Source: Liquidambar formosana (taxonomy: Eukaryota > Streptophyta > Magnoliopsida > Saxifragales > Altingiaceae). From it: DNA of 64,000 nt. Position 1 is the first letter of the stretch; each line of letters begins with the position of its first letter. A program made the translations under genes and the position numbers. Positions 24,328-35,277 of this stretch are shown one piece after another. The notes under the pieces are model-generated. The model searched no databases, had not been told where the DNA came from, and saw only the letters and a list, made by a program, of their open reading frames with translations. The DNA is taken from positions 5,508,909-5,572,908 of the forward strand of contig CM077823.1 of assembly GCA_039720395.1 (NCBI GenBank), in the 5' to 3' direction.

Positions 24328-25009
24328 TGTTAGGGATTCTCAAAAAAATATAAATAAAAATCACAATAAAAAAATGATAATGAAATAATGTTATTGATAG
24401 AAGTGAAGTGGTGGGTTGAGGCACGAGTATCTCGCTTTCTTTAAGACGATTCGTGCCTCTGTGGAAGCTAATCCGATGTAGCAGGTTCACTAGCACATCG
24501 TCCCCAAGATACAACAGCCCAACCACTTACACTGTAGACTCAACGAATCAGCATTATTCGAAGAGCAAAAGTTCCACACAATACACCCTTTCTTTACCCT
24601 TATAAAACTAGTATAGAATTGTGTATATATATATTACATGAGAGAATATGTGTGTGTATATATATATATATATATAGCTGGTAAGAGAAAGTGTAAAGCC
24701 TAAACCGTCAAAACCTCAATAGCAAGTTATTACTCCAACTCAAACGGCTAGTAATAGCCCATCTCATTAGTTACTTTTAACAACATAACATATTTGGCTT
24801 TTAACACCCAATAGCATCTCATAAAGTTTAACTTATGTAACCTCCAGCTAATAAAAGTAATGTGAGTAACCTCCACAAGCCAAAGGATAGTATAGTAAAT
24901 ATAAGAAGCAATTATATAATATTTTAATGAGGATAAGTAAGTTACAAAACCAAATGGTCACAAGTAATAATATATAAAAATATATTATTTTTATTAAAAT
25001 AGTCCAACA
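24328..25009 (-). repeat. Right LTR (5' LTR of the minus-strand element)
   Basis: Partner of 21001-21695. It begins TGTTAGGGATTCTC, ends TAGTCCAACA, and is followed by TTATG. Its (TA)n tract is shorter than in the left LTR. Confidence 0.88.
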
Positions 25010-25014
25010 TTATG

Positions 25015-25797
25015 TACATTTGTCTATGCACAAACTCTCATTTTTTTGTCACACTCTTTTATTAGAAATTTTTGAAAAATTCGTTCATATTGAGGAATTT
25101 GAGGATGAAACCTTAATTTTCCATCCATTACTGTATTGACATTGAAATTTATCAAAATTCATTTATGTAAATGGATTTTGTAGACAAACCCTAGTCTTCA
25201 TCCCATTGTTGAAATTTATCATAAATATGATCGAGTTTACTGAAGTTACACTTTTTGTGCTTCACGTTGTCGAAGTAATATAATTTAGTCTCTTGTTTTT
25301 TAATTGATGATCACGTGGACTGTCCATGGCAGTTGTGGTCTATAAGTTATGGTAGTACATACTACGTAGTGTCATATAGCACCACATTAAATGAATGTTA
25401 CACCAGTGCCATATCATTAAGAAAAGTAATTTGGAGAATTAATAAGGATCAATAGTATTTTTTTAATTGAGCATTTAATTGAAATAAGTTTAGTACATTG
25501 AAGTATCATAGACAGCTGATACCACAATCAGCATAGGCATTCATGGCCCATTATTCTCTCACCACTAAAATTTTCAAAACATGAACCTAAGTTGGAAGCG
25601 AAAAATTCATTCATGCTTTTATCAAGATTTTCATTTATTGCTGGTTCTTCAAATTCTAAAGTACATAAAAAGGGCCAGTGCAAGAATAGGTTTTGCCAAA
25701 TACAGCCTACGAAGATGAGGTCAAGGAAGCAATAGACAAAAAGAGAATTCTCTCTATGTACAAGTCATGAAAGCAAAAGAAACCCAATTATTGGTGG
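25015..25797. other. No gene recognised
   Basis: AT-rich intergenic DNA between two LTR insertions. It has no domain, repeat pair or RNA gene that I can support. Confidence 0.5.
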
Positions 25798-25802
25798 CGA
25801 CC

Positions 25803-28485
25803 TGTGAACCCACGAAAAAGAAGCGCGGAGCCCACAAGGGTTTGGCAAAAATATAAGGGGTTTAAAGACAACAAACAAAAAGGGAGTCGCCACCTCATTT
25901 TTTAGGGAAAAGAGGAAAACCACAAAAATGTTTTATTTTCAAAACCACATGACTCCATTAAAGGAAAAGCAAAGTCTTTGAAACCAGAGAATTGGATCCG
26001 GGGGCTAAATTACGACATGGGAAGGTTCTGGGCAAAAGCCCATAGGCACCCACATCGCCCGAGTTAGTCTCTTAATTTGATTGGGCTAACTTAAGATCTT
26101 TTCCACTCAATTATCATCATATATCATCACAAGGCAGCATGCATATCATATATTTCATCCAATCATCTCATGCACAATCACTCAAATAAAACAAAACAGA
26201 AAAAAAGAAAAGAAAAGAAAAAAAAGCCTAGGATACTTGGATCCTAGAACGGACTTGAGCCTCACGAAGAGCGCCTACGTACCATGCAGCGAAATACATG
26301 GATCAAAGTCCACGTAGTTCGAAAAGAATAGGGTTACAACCTAATACAAACCTATGGTAAATACCCTAGGTTTCCTCATTTGAAAATACATTGATTTAAT
26401 CCAAAACTGAAAACTTCCACAAGAGGAAAACTTTGATAAAAACCAGAATTTATTATTGAAAGAAACCTTTGATAATTACTATAAACTTGTATTAAGAAGT
26501 AACCCTAGGAGGGAGAAGAGAAAAGAAAGAAAAAGAAAGGTGAATTGGGGCACCTTCAAACCCTACTTACCTGAGCGCAAAAGCTCCGATCATTAGCCAT
26601 TTCAGACCATAGCAGCCCTATTTGCAATAGGACAAGCATTGTACCTATTTGCACCCTTACAAGTGCACAAAATCATGCAAAGAAAGCAATATGCAAATCT
26701 GGACAGAACCATGACAAGGCCTAAAATCATCCATTAATCATGCAAACAACAAGAATAATGAATAACTAAGGACTTTAACTCAATCCTATATGCAATGACC
26801 TAGCTAACATGCATAGAAACCAAGAAATCCACTAATATGAATGCAAACCTAGCATGATTCAACTATATGCAGCATATATAGAATGATTATGATGAGAAAC
26901 AACCCAAAAAACTAAGCTAAACATGCTGTATGAGACCTACGCGATTTCAGGGTTATCGAAACCCTAATCTCACAACTATGCATTAAAACCTATGAAACGA
27001 CTCTAAGACATGCTCAAATTATCATGAATATCATTCATATAGCATATACTAACTAACAGGAGCATCAATTCATGATAATAATCACAGCAACCTAAACATG
27101 TGAACTATGCATGATTTAAGAGGATAAAAAGAGTAATACTTTCAAATCCCTAGCAAACCAGGGATTATCAAGCATATAAAGCCATGAACTATCCTAAAAT
27201 CATTCATATAATATCACATAAACATTGAATTCCATCCATAAGAAGAACAATTGCATGCACCATAACTATCCTAGAAGAAGAAGAAGAAAGAGAAGAAGGA
27301 GAAGCAGAAATTCATGTTCAGCATTAAAGATACATGCTTACCTCTTGTAGACTCTTCCTTGTCTTCAAACCTCTTGTTTCCTTGCTTGCTTGGGGTTGAA
27401 GAGCCTCCTCTTGAAGTCCTTCTAGCTCTCCAAACTCGTAGCTCCCTCTCTCTCTAAGTGTAAAGTGCAATTCACCTCCCCCTATGTGCTGAATATCATG
27501 TCCTTTATATAGAGAACTGACCCCCTAAACCAATGGCTAGGATTAATTCATTAAATAATGATCCTAGGGCTATTAGAGACTCTCTTGGTGCTCAAACAAC
27601 TCAAACCTACACACTCCTAAGCTCAGACAAGTTGTTTTGGCGGAGGAAACCGTCAAAAGAGGGAAAGAAGAGTCAGAAGTTGACTTAAAGAAGGACTCCT
27701 CGGGTGACCAACTAGGCCTGGACGGTTAGCCATCTGGGCTTGGACGGCTGACCGTCCAACCCCGGACGGTTACCCGAGGGTCCTCTATTTTTTCTCCGGT
27801 TTTGACTCCCACTTGCTGTAGAAGTCCTAAAATGCTCAAATTAAGTCCGATTTTGACGAAATAAAAGCCAAAACGACCGTGTTTCGAAGGGGAACACATT
27901 TTTAAGTATTTTGGGACAAAAATCCTCAACCATGGGTGCATGGTTAGGTTTTACAAAGGTGGTTAACCATGGTGCTTCACCGTCGCTAAGCTGGGTTTGT
28001 ACACAAGGTCGAACCGAATGCTTTCCCAATCGAAAATTGATCTTTCTAAACATGTTTAGGACATAAATAAAGCCCAACTGAAGTTAAATGAGAGAAAATT
28101 GATTGGGTCTTATGAGTCAATTTGAGCAAACCAAGAAATGGTCTTTTAGCCAACCCGAACCATTACGAGCCGAATTGATCTTAACCCATTAATTCATGAA
28201 ATTGAACCTATATATGGACTCTATATAACCATATGAACTCATGGGAATGACTCGGGATTCATTCCAAAGTCAAATGGAAAATATACGGCTTAAAAGACGA
28301 TTATGCCCTTAAAGTCGCAAAAGTTCTTATTGACCATTGAGATGAACTCTAAATCACTTCAAAATTCATACACATGATATTCAATACCATAGAAACTCAA
28401 TGCAAAAGACTAGACTCAAAAAAGGACTCAAAATCCTACATGAAATGATATGTCCTAGCTAAGGTGACAAAAATGGGGTGTGACA
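25803..28485 (-). mobile_element. Solo LTR of a large retrotransposon
   Basis: The 2683-bp block starts TGTGAACCCACG, ends GGGTGTGACA and is flanked by the exact 5-bp duplication CGACC (25798-25802 and 28486-28490). No second LTR and no interior coding region exist, so it is a solo LTR left by LTR-LTR recombination. A TATA-like TATATAAAGG on the minus strand (about 27503-27512), followed by a GAGAGAGGGAGC leader, suggests that transcription of the original element ran on the minus strand. Length is in the range of large Gypsy-type LTRs; the family is not certain. Confidence 0.82.
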
Positions 28486-28490
28486 CGACC

Positions 28491-29319
28491 CTCATGCAAT
28501 TGTAAAGTTATCAACAGAAATAAACTTGCCGGTTGTATTTGAGGGTTCAAAAAGTTACACCAATGGTAAGATGGGTGTGTGGTTAGTCGATGTATATGGC
28601 TCATGTACTTGGGCTAAACCTATTTGATCATTAATACATATTTATCTTATAAAAAAAAAAAACTTGCCAGTGGTTACTTTGCCAAAACAGGCCCAGACCA
28701 AACCAAAATCAACTTTAACGGGACAAAGCTATTGGGGTTAGTTTAATGGTGAGGGAAGAGGGTTCTGACCAAGGCAAATCAACTTCAATGGGACAAAGCC
28801 ATTAGGACTAGCCTAGTGGTGAGAGTCATAGAGTTTGGAATTAGTTTTCAAAATTGCATTTGTTGTTGTTGTTGTCGTCGTCATCGTCATCTAGGTCGGA
28901 ATTTAGAGAGTCATAGAGTTTCGAATTAGCTTTCAACAAGACTAAGCTTGTCTCAATCAGAGTACTAGGAGGAACTTTATGCCTAAAACATTGACATTGG
29001 TTCTAGAATTTTCAAAAGCAAATTTTCCACAAAAATTCTCTCTAAAATTGTCTGCTGTCCTCCTTTTTCTAAGACATTAACGCTCTATTTGGTTCACAGA
29101 AATTGCAAGGGAAAGAAAAGGGAAAGGGAAAAAAAATGTAAAGAAAAAAACAAGTTTTCTTCTGTATAGTTATCTAAGGAAAAATGAGAGGAAAGAAAAA
29201 TAAATTTTTAAGAAAAATGATTTCTTCTGTTTAGAATTCAAGGAAAAAAAATGATAGGAAAGGAAAATCATCATCAAGGGATGCACAGTTTACACAACTC
29301 CATGGTCTTTCTAGTTAAG
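28491..29319. other. No gene; small diverged duplications
   Basis: Two diverged copies of a unit with 'ATCAACTT.AACGGGACAAAG', then 'GTTAGTTTAATGGTGAGG' or 'CTAGCCTAGTGGTGAGAG', lie at 28703-28760 and 28772-28818. GAGTCATAGAGTTT.GAATTAG is repeated at about 28815 and 28910. The TAGCCTAGTGGT word resembles a pol III A box, so a decayed SINE is possible. A (TTG)n/(TCG)n microsatellite lies at 28859-28890. Confidence 0.4.
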
Positions 29320-29511
29320 AAAGTACTAATACATGCATTAGTGGAATATGAGGTGCATTGGACCAATGCAAAGGATATAACCCCCAATGCATGGTGCTCA
29401 TATAACTTATATCAACACACGCTGATGGGAACATATATATATATATATATATATATATAGATGATGATGATAATCAAGTAAACACATGCTGATATAACTT
29501 ATATCAACATA

Positions 29512-29551
<40 letters not shown>

Positions 29552-29917
29552 TGATGATGATGATCATGTAAACACATGCTAATATAACTTATATCAACAC
29601 CTGCATTAGGAGTTGGTACCTTGTGCATTAGTATGATATGAGGTACATTGAACCAATGCAAGGGGTACAACCCCCAATGCATGGTGCTCATATAACTTAT
29701 ATCAACACGTGCTGATATAAGTTATATATATATATATATGGTTATGTTCCCATTAGCATATGTTGATATAAGTTATATCAACACCATGCATTGGGTGGTG
29801 AACCCCTTGCAATGGTCCAATATACCTCATATCCCATTAATGCACAAAGTACAACTCCTAATGCAGGTGTTGACATAAGTTATATCAGCACATGTTCACC
29901 TGATCATCACCCTGCAT
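29320..29917. mobile_element. Cluster of small palindrome-bearing MITEs embedded in (TA)n
   Basis: At least four full or partial copies lie at about 29320-29432, 29460-29513, 29550-29712 (forward) and 29740-29917 (inverted). Each copy or fragment carries one or two words TGATATAACTTATATCA (a palindrome) and lies next to runs of (TA)n. Complete copies are about 175 bp, run from a GATGATGATCA-type end to a GGGAACATA-type end, and share CCCCAATGCATGGTGCT inside. Insertion into (TA)n resembles the rice Micron MITEs; the sequence family itself is unidentified. Confidence 0.7.
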
Positions 29918-29967
29918 GTATATATATCGGTATGTATAAGAGAAAATGTGCATATGTACTTAACAAG

Positions 29968-30296
29968 TGTCAAGTTTCCAACTTACAAGTCTAAGCTTAT
30001 AAGTGGAGGGCCCAAACAGTAATATAAAGACATGTTTAACTCGATATTTAATCGATATGGGATGTGGGACTTCCACATACTCCCCCTGACATGCAGACCT
30101 AACAAGATTTAAATAACTTGTCACGTGAACAACAAAGATGGGCTCATGAGCGAAACAGCTCATGAACGACATGCTCTGAAACCAAATTAAGTTTCCAACA
30201 ACTTACAAGCGTAAGCTTACAAGTGAAGGGTCCAAACAGGTATATAAAAACATGTTTAACTCGATATTTAATTGATGTGGGATTTAGGACTTCCCA
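29968..30296 (-). mobile_element. TRIM (terminal-repeat retrotransposon in miniature)
   Basis: Two direct repeats of about 105-110 bp (29968-30074 and 30186-30296) share AAGTTTCCAAC, CTTACAAG, CATGTTTAACTCGATATTTA and GGGACTTCC-like words. The 110-bp interior has, on the minus strand, TGGTTTCAGAGC (30173-30184), one mismatch from the usual initiator-tRNA-Met primer site. A polypurine run CAGGGGGA lies at 30081-30088. LTR, PBS, PPT, LTR in about 330 bp is the TRIM plan. Outer edges are uncertain by a few bases. Confidence 0.75.
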
Positions 30297-30309
30297 ATAA
30301 TAACAAGTA

Positions 30310-30828
30310 CAGGTAAATTTTAAGCGGTAAGCAACCTTCTGTTCTTTAATGTGGATTAACTAAAAACTGCACCAACTAAATTAACCAAGGTAACTAATAT
30401 ATTATTAGAAGATATGAGGGGTGTGCCATACCAGAGGCAGATTAAGCAGTTCAAGAGTGCATATATATATACGGTAATCCTGAGAAATTTTTAGTTGACT
30501 GGTCTCTCACAATTATCCTAAATGTGGGTTTAAAAACATTAAAAAGAAAAATGGATACAAAAATAGTGAGAGCTAAATCCTAAACCTTCTTCTTCATCAT
30601 CCTCCCTAGTATAAATAAATTAAGCAGAAGCCATTGCACAAAATTTAGGGAGAAGGTTGGTGAATTTTGTGAAGACAAAATAAATGATGGAAGAGAATGC
30701 ATGTGAGTTATAAATTTTGAAGGGAAAGTCTTTTGGTTATGAGGTATACTTTCTTTTATATAATAATATAGGTTATCTATACAAACACAAAAATTAGTTG
30801 CAAGCTTTAAACAACATACTTGCAATGT
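30310..30828. other. No gene recognised
   Basis: AT-rich DNA between the TRIM and the OPT pseudogene copy. It may include decayed upstream exons of the OPT gene, but I cannot align any. Confidence 0.4.
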
Positions 30829-32058
30829 AACACTGCTATTAAATAGAAAATCTTTTTCCATGCTTTCCACATTATGATCTCAAAACCCTATCGGGATGGC
30901 TGCCTCTAAACCTTGGAAATAATATTTTTGATAACAAAATCTCTTTCTACTCACTACATCTCCACTTATTATGGGATATCTATACCCAGGAAAGCCGGTT
31001 GCTGACTTGGCGTTTACGTCGTATTTTTTTTCAACAAAACTTCATGCTCAACAATGCATGTACAACTTAAAGCTAGGTTATTACATGAAAGTGAACCCTA
31101 GTTTAACATCTACATTTTAGGTAATGCACTAATACTTTATTAAAAATTCAACATACTTATATATTTCAAGTTTATGTGAATCGATTATTTATGTGAAATA
31201 GATTTTAGGTGCCATATTGTTATAGTGCACCAGTTTTACAACCACATGGCTATTTTTATTAAAGGTACACAATATTTGCAGCGTTGAAAAGTTGCCTAAG
31301 AATAGATATTGGACATTCCCTAGTTATAAAAAAGCTTCTAGTTACACCAAAATCTGGGGGTTCGAAGGTACGAGAGAAACGGTTACACTATTTTTTTTTT
31401 TTTTTTATGAGCAAAAGAAATTTTATTAAATTAAATGAGTTGACTATCAATACACCAAATATCTCAAACCAACACCAGACCAAAGACAACAGCTAAAACA
31501 CCAGCTAAGGCAGTACCTAAGATAACTATAGCTCACACAAGCAAAACAACAAACACCTAAAAAGCAACATGGAGAAAATATTACAAAAGATCCAATTGGA
31601 ACACACCACGCCTCCCAAGTACACAAGAGAGCTATATAAACCTATTATTGATCTGCTTCTTCTTCATTGGCATATTTTTTATTGTTATTGCGTGGCTAAT
31701 AGCACTTTCCCTAAAAAAGAATAGACATGGCTCATAAATGTCCAAGCGTATTCTCCAAAACAATGCTTCTGGGAGGCGCAGTCCACTACTGGTCCTAATT
31801 TGGTATTAGCTGTCTCTCAAAGGTCATGCATAGGAAGTACAAGGATTGGTGGGCAGTATAAATATCTTTAGGCTGATGGACTTGACGTGGATCTTGGGTT
31901 GGCAGTCTTTCAAGAATATATACTACCTCAATTGCATCCAAGGAGTGGAATAGTAAGGCATAGAAGATAGCGATCGTTGTCCTTTAGCTTCTTATCCAAT
32001 AACACCTGGTATTAAGGTTAATAGTTGCCCGGTATATCATTAGGATTTGCTGATAGTA
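30829..32058 (+). pseudogene. Oligopeptide transporter (OPT family) pseudogene, left copy
   Basis: The plus strand at about 30942-31120 reads PLIMGYLYPGKPVADLAFTS and then AQQCMYNLKLGYYMKVNPSL. These match the OPT membrane-protein region L.IGYLYPGKP.AN.AFK.YG and the following LGHYMK.PPR. Farther on (31660-32040) come fragments like the FFLIGFL..P, FPEKKWI and NMPV.LG stretches of that family, but in several frames with many stops. Only the middle and C-terminal part of a normally 700-750-residue proton-coupled peptide transporter is represented. A T-run and LINE-like sequence (31391-31645) interrupts it. It faces a second copy tail to tail. Confidence 0.75.
31391..31645 (-). mobile_element. 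LINE-like 3' end inserted in the left OPT copy
   Basis: A T16 run (31391-31406) is followed by about 240 bases of A/C-rich noncoding DNA. This block is absent from the same place in the right OPT copy (about 32500-32520). A plus-strand T-run at the left edge is expected for a minus-strand retroposed LINE end. The right edge is uncertain. Confidence 0.5.
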
Positions 32059-32106
32059 TATCCATTATAACCCACTTGGGTGTGCACACGAAAATAAAAG
32101 AAACCC

Positions 32107-33095
32107 ATAATATCAGCAGATCCTAATGATACACCGGGCAACCATTAACCTTAATATGACGTGCTATTGGACAAGAAGCCAAAGGACATTGATCTCCCAC
32201 TTTTCTACCCCACTATTCCACTCCTTAAATGATGACAAGGTGGAACATACTTATAAGAAAGACAACCAAGCCAAGACCTACGTCAAAACCGTCGGCCAAC
32301 ATTTATTTATATTTCGCCCACTAATCTGCACACTCTTTATACATAACCTTCAAGAGATAGCCAACAGTAAACCATGACCAATAGTGGACCATGCTTCTCA
32401 AGGCATCATAGTTGATCCGGAGAATATGCTCAGGAAATTTATGAACCTTTTCTATTCTTTTTCAGGGAAATTTTATGCTATTAGGTAGTTAAGAAAAGTT
32501 GAAATGCCAATGAAAAAGGAGATCAAGAATAGCCTTGACTGTAAGACCATTTTTCTTGTTCTTACGATCCCCTATATTATGGTGAAACCAAAGGCTTATT
32601 GATCACTTGGATACATCCCTATTTTTTGAAAACTTCTCAATGTGGCAAATGTTGTGTACCATTAAAAAAAATAACTAGGCGGCTGTAAAACTAGTGCAAC
32701 ATGCCAATATAGCACCCAAAATCTATTTTACATAAATAACCAAGTCACAAAAAGTTGACATAAATAAGTATGCCACATTCTTAATAATGTATTAGTGCAT
32801 TACCTCAAACGTAAACATCATAATAGGGGTAATCTACATGTAATGACTTAGCTTTAAGTTTATACATACATTGTTGAGCATAAAGCATCATTAAAAAAGA
32901 ATACGACTTGAATGCCAAATTAGCAACCTGCTTGGTCAAGTATAGATACCCCATAATCAACTGAGATGTAGTTAGTAAAAATGGATTCAACTATCAAAAA
33001 TATTATTTCTAAGGTGGAGGGAACCATCCCCGATAGGGTTTAAAGATCATAATGTCGAAAGCATTGGAAAAAGTTTTCTACTAACTAACAGTGTT
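32107..33095 (-). pseudogene. Oligopeptide transporter (OPT family) pseudogene, right copy
   Basis: The minus strand from 32985 reads TTSQLIMGYLYLTKQVANLA, FKSYSF and AQQCMYKLKAKSLHVD, the same OPT exon as in the left copy. Beyond an intron-like gap come a YPSDQ.AFGFTII.GIVRTRK-like stretch and an NFPEKE-like stretch, matching CPGD.VF..ASI.WG..GP.RMFG and FPEKKWI of OPT proteins. Stops occur throughout. It is collinear with 30829-32058 in inverted orientation, except for the insert at 31391-31645. A spacer of about 48 bp separates the two 3' ends. Confidence 0.75.
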
Positions 33096-33105
33096 ATATA
33101 TATTG

Positions 33106-33850
33106 TAGCTAGGGCTGCAAACGAGCCGAATCGAGCCGAGCCTTGGAATGTTCAAGCTTAGTTCGTTAAAAAGCTTGTTTACTTATTATCAAGCTGAGAT
33201 TTTAACAAGCTTAAACTATTGTGATTGAACTCGACTAAGGAGAAAGTAGAGAAGCCCGAGCTCAAGCTCAATCTTGGTTTGGACTTGATTTAAGCTTGTC
33301 TTGAACTCATTATAGTAGTTTTTCCTCTACAATTTATAACCTTTTAAGTCTAGTGAAAAATATTTATGAACAAATAACCCCTGCCTTAGTAGAACTATTT
33401 TATTAAAGAAGCCCACTAACAAGCCTTATTTTGAGGTCCTTAACAAGCACTTTTTCGAGCTTTCAATAAGCTTGATCACAAGGTGAAATGAGCTAGGCTT
33501 TAGTCTACTCAAGCTTGGTTTGTTTACTAAACGAACCTAAACTTCATTCTTAAGCTTGGCCTATTTACGAATCGACCAAATTTGAGACGAGCCCTTATCA
33601 AACTTTGTCGCAGGCCGTTAATGAGAGGTTTAGCTCATTTGCATTTGCAAGTAAGTTTAAAGCTTGCAACTAATATTTGTTTGGCTTGTTTACTAAATGA
33701 GCCTAAAATTCAAGCTTAAGTTTGGCTTGTTTATTAATTAATCGAATTCGAGCCGAACCCTTATCAAGCTTTTTTACAAGCCATTAGTGAGAGGTTTAGT
33801 TCATTTGCATCTACAAGTTTGTTTAAAGCTTGCAACTAATCCTTGTGTTT
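33106..33850. repeat. Dispersed-type repeat rich in AAGCTTG/CTCGTTTA words, with a 166-bp tandem unit
   Basis: It opens with AGGGCTGCAAACGAGCCGA, a word typical of plant intergenic repeats, and continues with many variants of CAAGCTT, GAGCC and TTGGCTTGTTTA. A unit starting CCCTTATCAA is repeated at 33592 and 33758. No coding potential is seen. Confidence 0.6.
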
Positions 33851-34861
33851 GTATAAATAATCTATACTAGTACATAAAAGAGAGTATACTACGTGGTTGA
33901 CCTCTTAGACTTTCCTCCCAAAATACTCAACTTACATGCGTTCTCTCTATCATTCATTTTGATCCCACAAAATTTACCATCTTTCTCTCTAAATTTTGTG
34001 CAATAAACTTAGGAATTCTGTTATACCTTATTTACCCTAGTTCACCATGTAGAACAAGAACTTTCTTATGTAATATATACACTACCACCTAAATTACTTC
34101 ATGCAAAATTATTTTTCTTAAATTCCCTCTTAATGCCATATAATTTCTTAGTGGCTAAGCCAAGCCAAGCCAAACATAGCTTAAAACTTGACAACTCATA
34201 ATCTTCATGTAAAATGTATCATTTTTTTTTTCTATAATTTTTCTCTTTATAATTAATGTCTCCTGCAAAAATTATATTTCTTGAATTTTATCCTCATGAC
34301 ACCTAATTTCTTGATTCCCAAGAATGGCCAAACATGGCCTTAAATGTGCCACATCATCTTTTTCACGCCAAAAGCAAAAAAAAATGCATTATGTTGGTAT
34401 TTTCCCAGAGTTTTCCACTAAACGGCATTAATCTATACTAAGTAATCCTAAATATTCAAAATAAGACTAAATTTTCATTTCCAAAAATGCCCATCATGAA
34501 GAATGAAATTCCACCCATATCCATTCTAGAATCTAGATAATATAACCTCATATCTTATGTATTAGTAAGAACCTTATCAATTAGATTTTCATTATTCTAA
34601 TTATTTAAATTATAATTGTTCCCATAGTCCTAATATTATTTTAATGTTACCATAATATCACAATTACCTTCATTACATTAATTCCATCACTATAGTCACA
34701 TTTTCTCATGTGTTATGATAATATATATTAATAAAAATAACAATGATACCATACTAATATGTAGTAATAATATTTATACTAATTAGAATAATGTAATTAA
34801 AATTTGTAGGGAACATATTTAAAAAGTGAGTATAGTCAACCTAAGGTTGTAGTGACGGATG
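33851..34861. other. No gene recognised
   Basis: Very AT-rich DNA with many ATTATTA/TAATAT words. No ORF, repeat pair or RNA gene is seen. Confidence 0.5.
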
Positions 34862-34866
34862 ACTAA

Positions 34867-35114
34867 TATGGAAGAACTGATTTCTCATTGATAATAGAAT
34901 TGCTTGATTACAATAGTTTAAATAGAAGTCTAAATATAGACTAAATATGGAAAGGAGATAACCTAAGATTAATCAAATATTCATTCTCCTAATCAAATCA
35001 CATCAACCCAATCTCAAGGATTGGGATTGAGATTCATATCTCAATTACATTATTGTAATAATTCTATGTATCTCAATTACATTATTGTAATGATTTTACT
35101 TATATTCTCCTACA
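34867..35114 (-). repeat. LTR (left, 3' LTR of the minus-strand element)
   Basis: It shares nearly all of its sequence with 37078-37324. It contains an internal 30-bp direct repeat, TCTCAATTACATTATTGTAA. Confidence 0.87.
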
Positions 35115-35277
35115 CTCCCTTTCAAATTCATGGGGATTTTAGCAAAAAATCTTCATGGATTTGCCACTAAATCCTTACCTTGTTGCTCGTTTGTATGTTT
35201 TTCTAGGTGTCCTTCCACCACAAGATTTTGCTGGAAAATATCATTTGAATGGAAATTAAGAACGAAGATAAGCCTCA

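Larger units (their letters stand above)
21001..25009 (-). mobile_element. LTR retrotransposon without coding capacity (LARD-like)
   Basis: Two direct LTRs (21001-21695 and 24328-25009) begin TGTTRGGGATTCTCA and end AACA. The element is flanked by an exact 5-bp duplication TTATG (20996-21000 and 25010-25014). A polypurine tract (AAGTGGGGGAT on the minus strand, 21696-21706) adjoins the left LTR, so the element reads on the minus strand. No convincing primer-binding site is left beside the right LTR. The 2.6-kb interior has no gag or pol frame, so it is either a LARD-type non-autonomous element or a deleted copy. Confidence 0.88.

Noticed and set aside
29407..29691. Open frame with Tyr-Ile runs
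   Set aside because: It reads through (TA)n and the MITE family. The same peptide words recur at 42880 and 46185 only because the MITE repeats.
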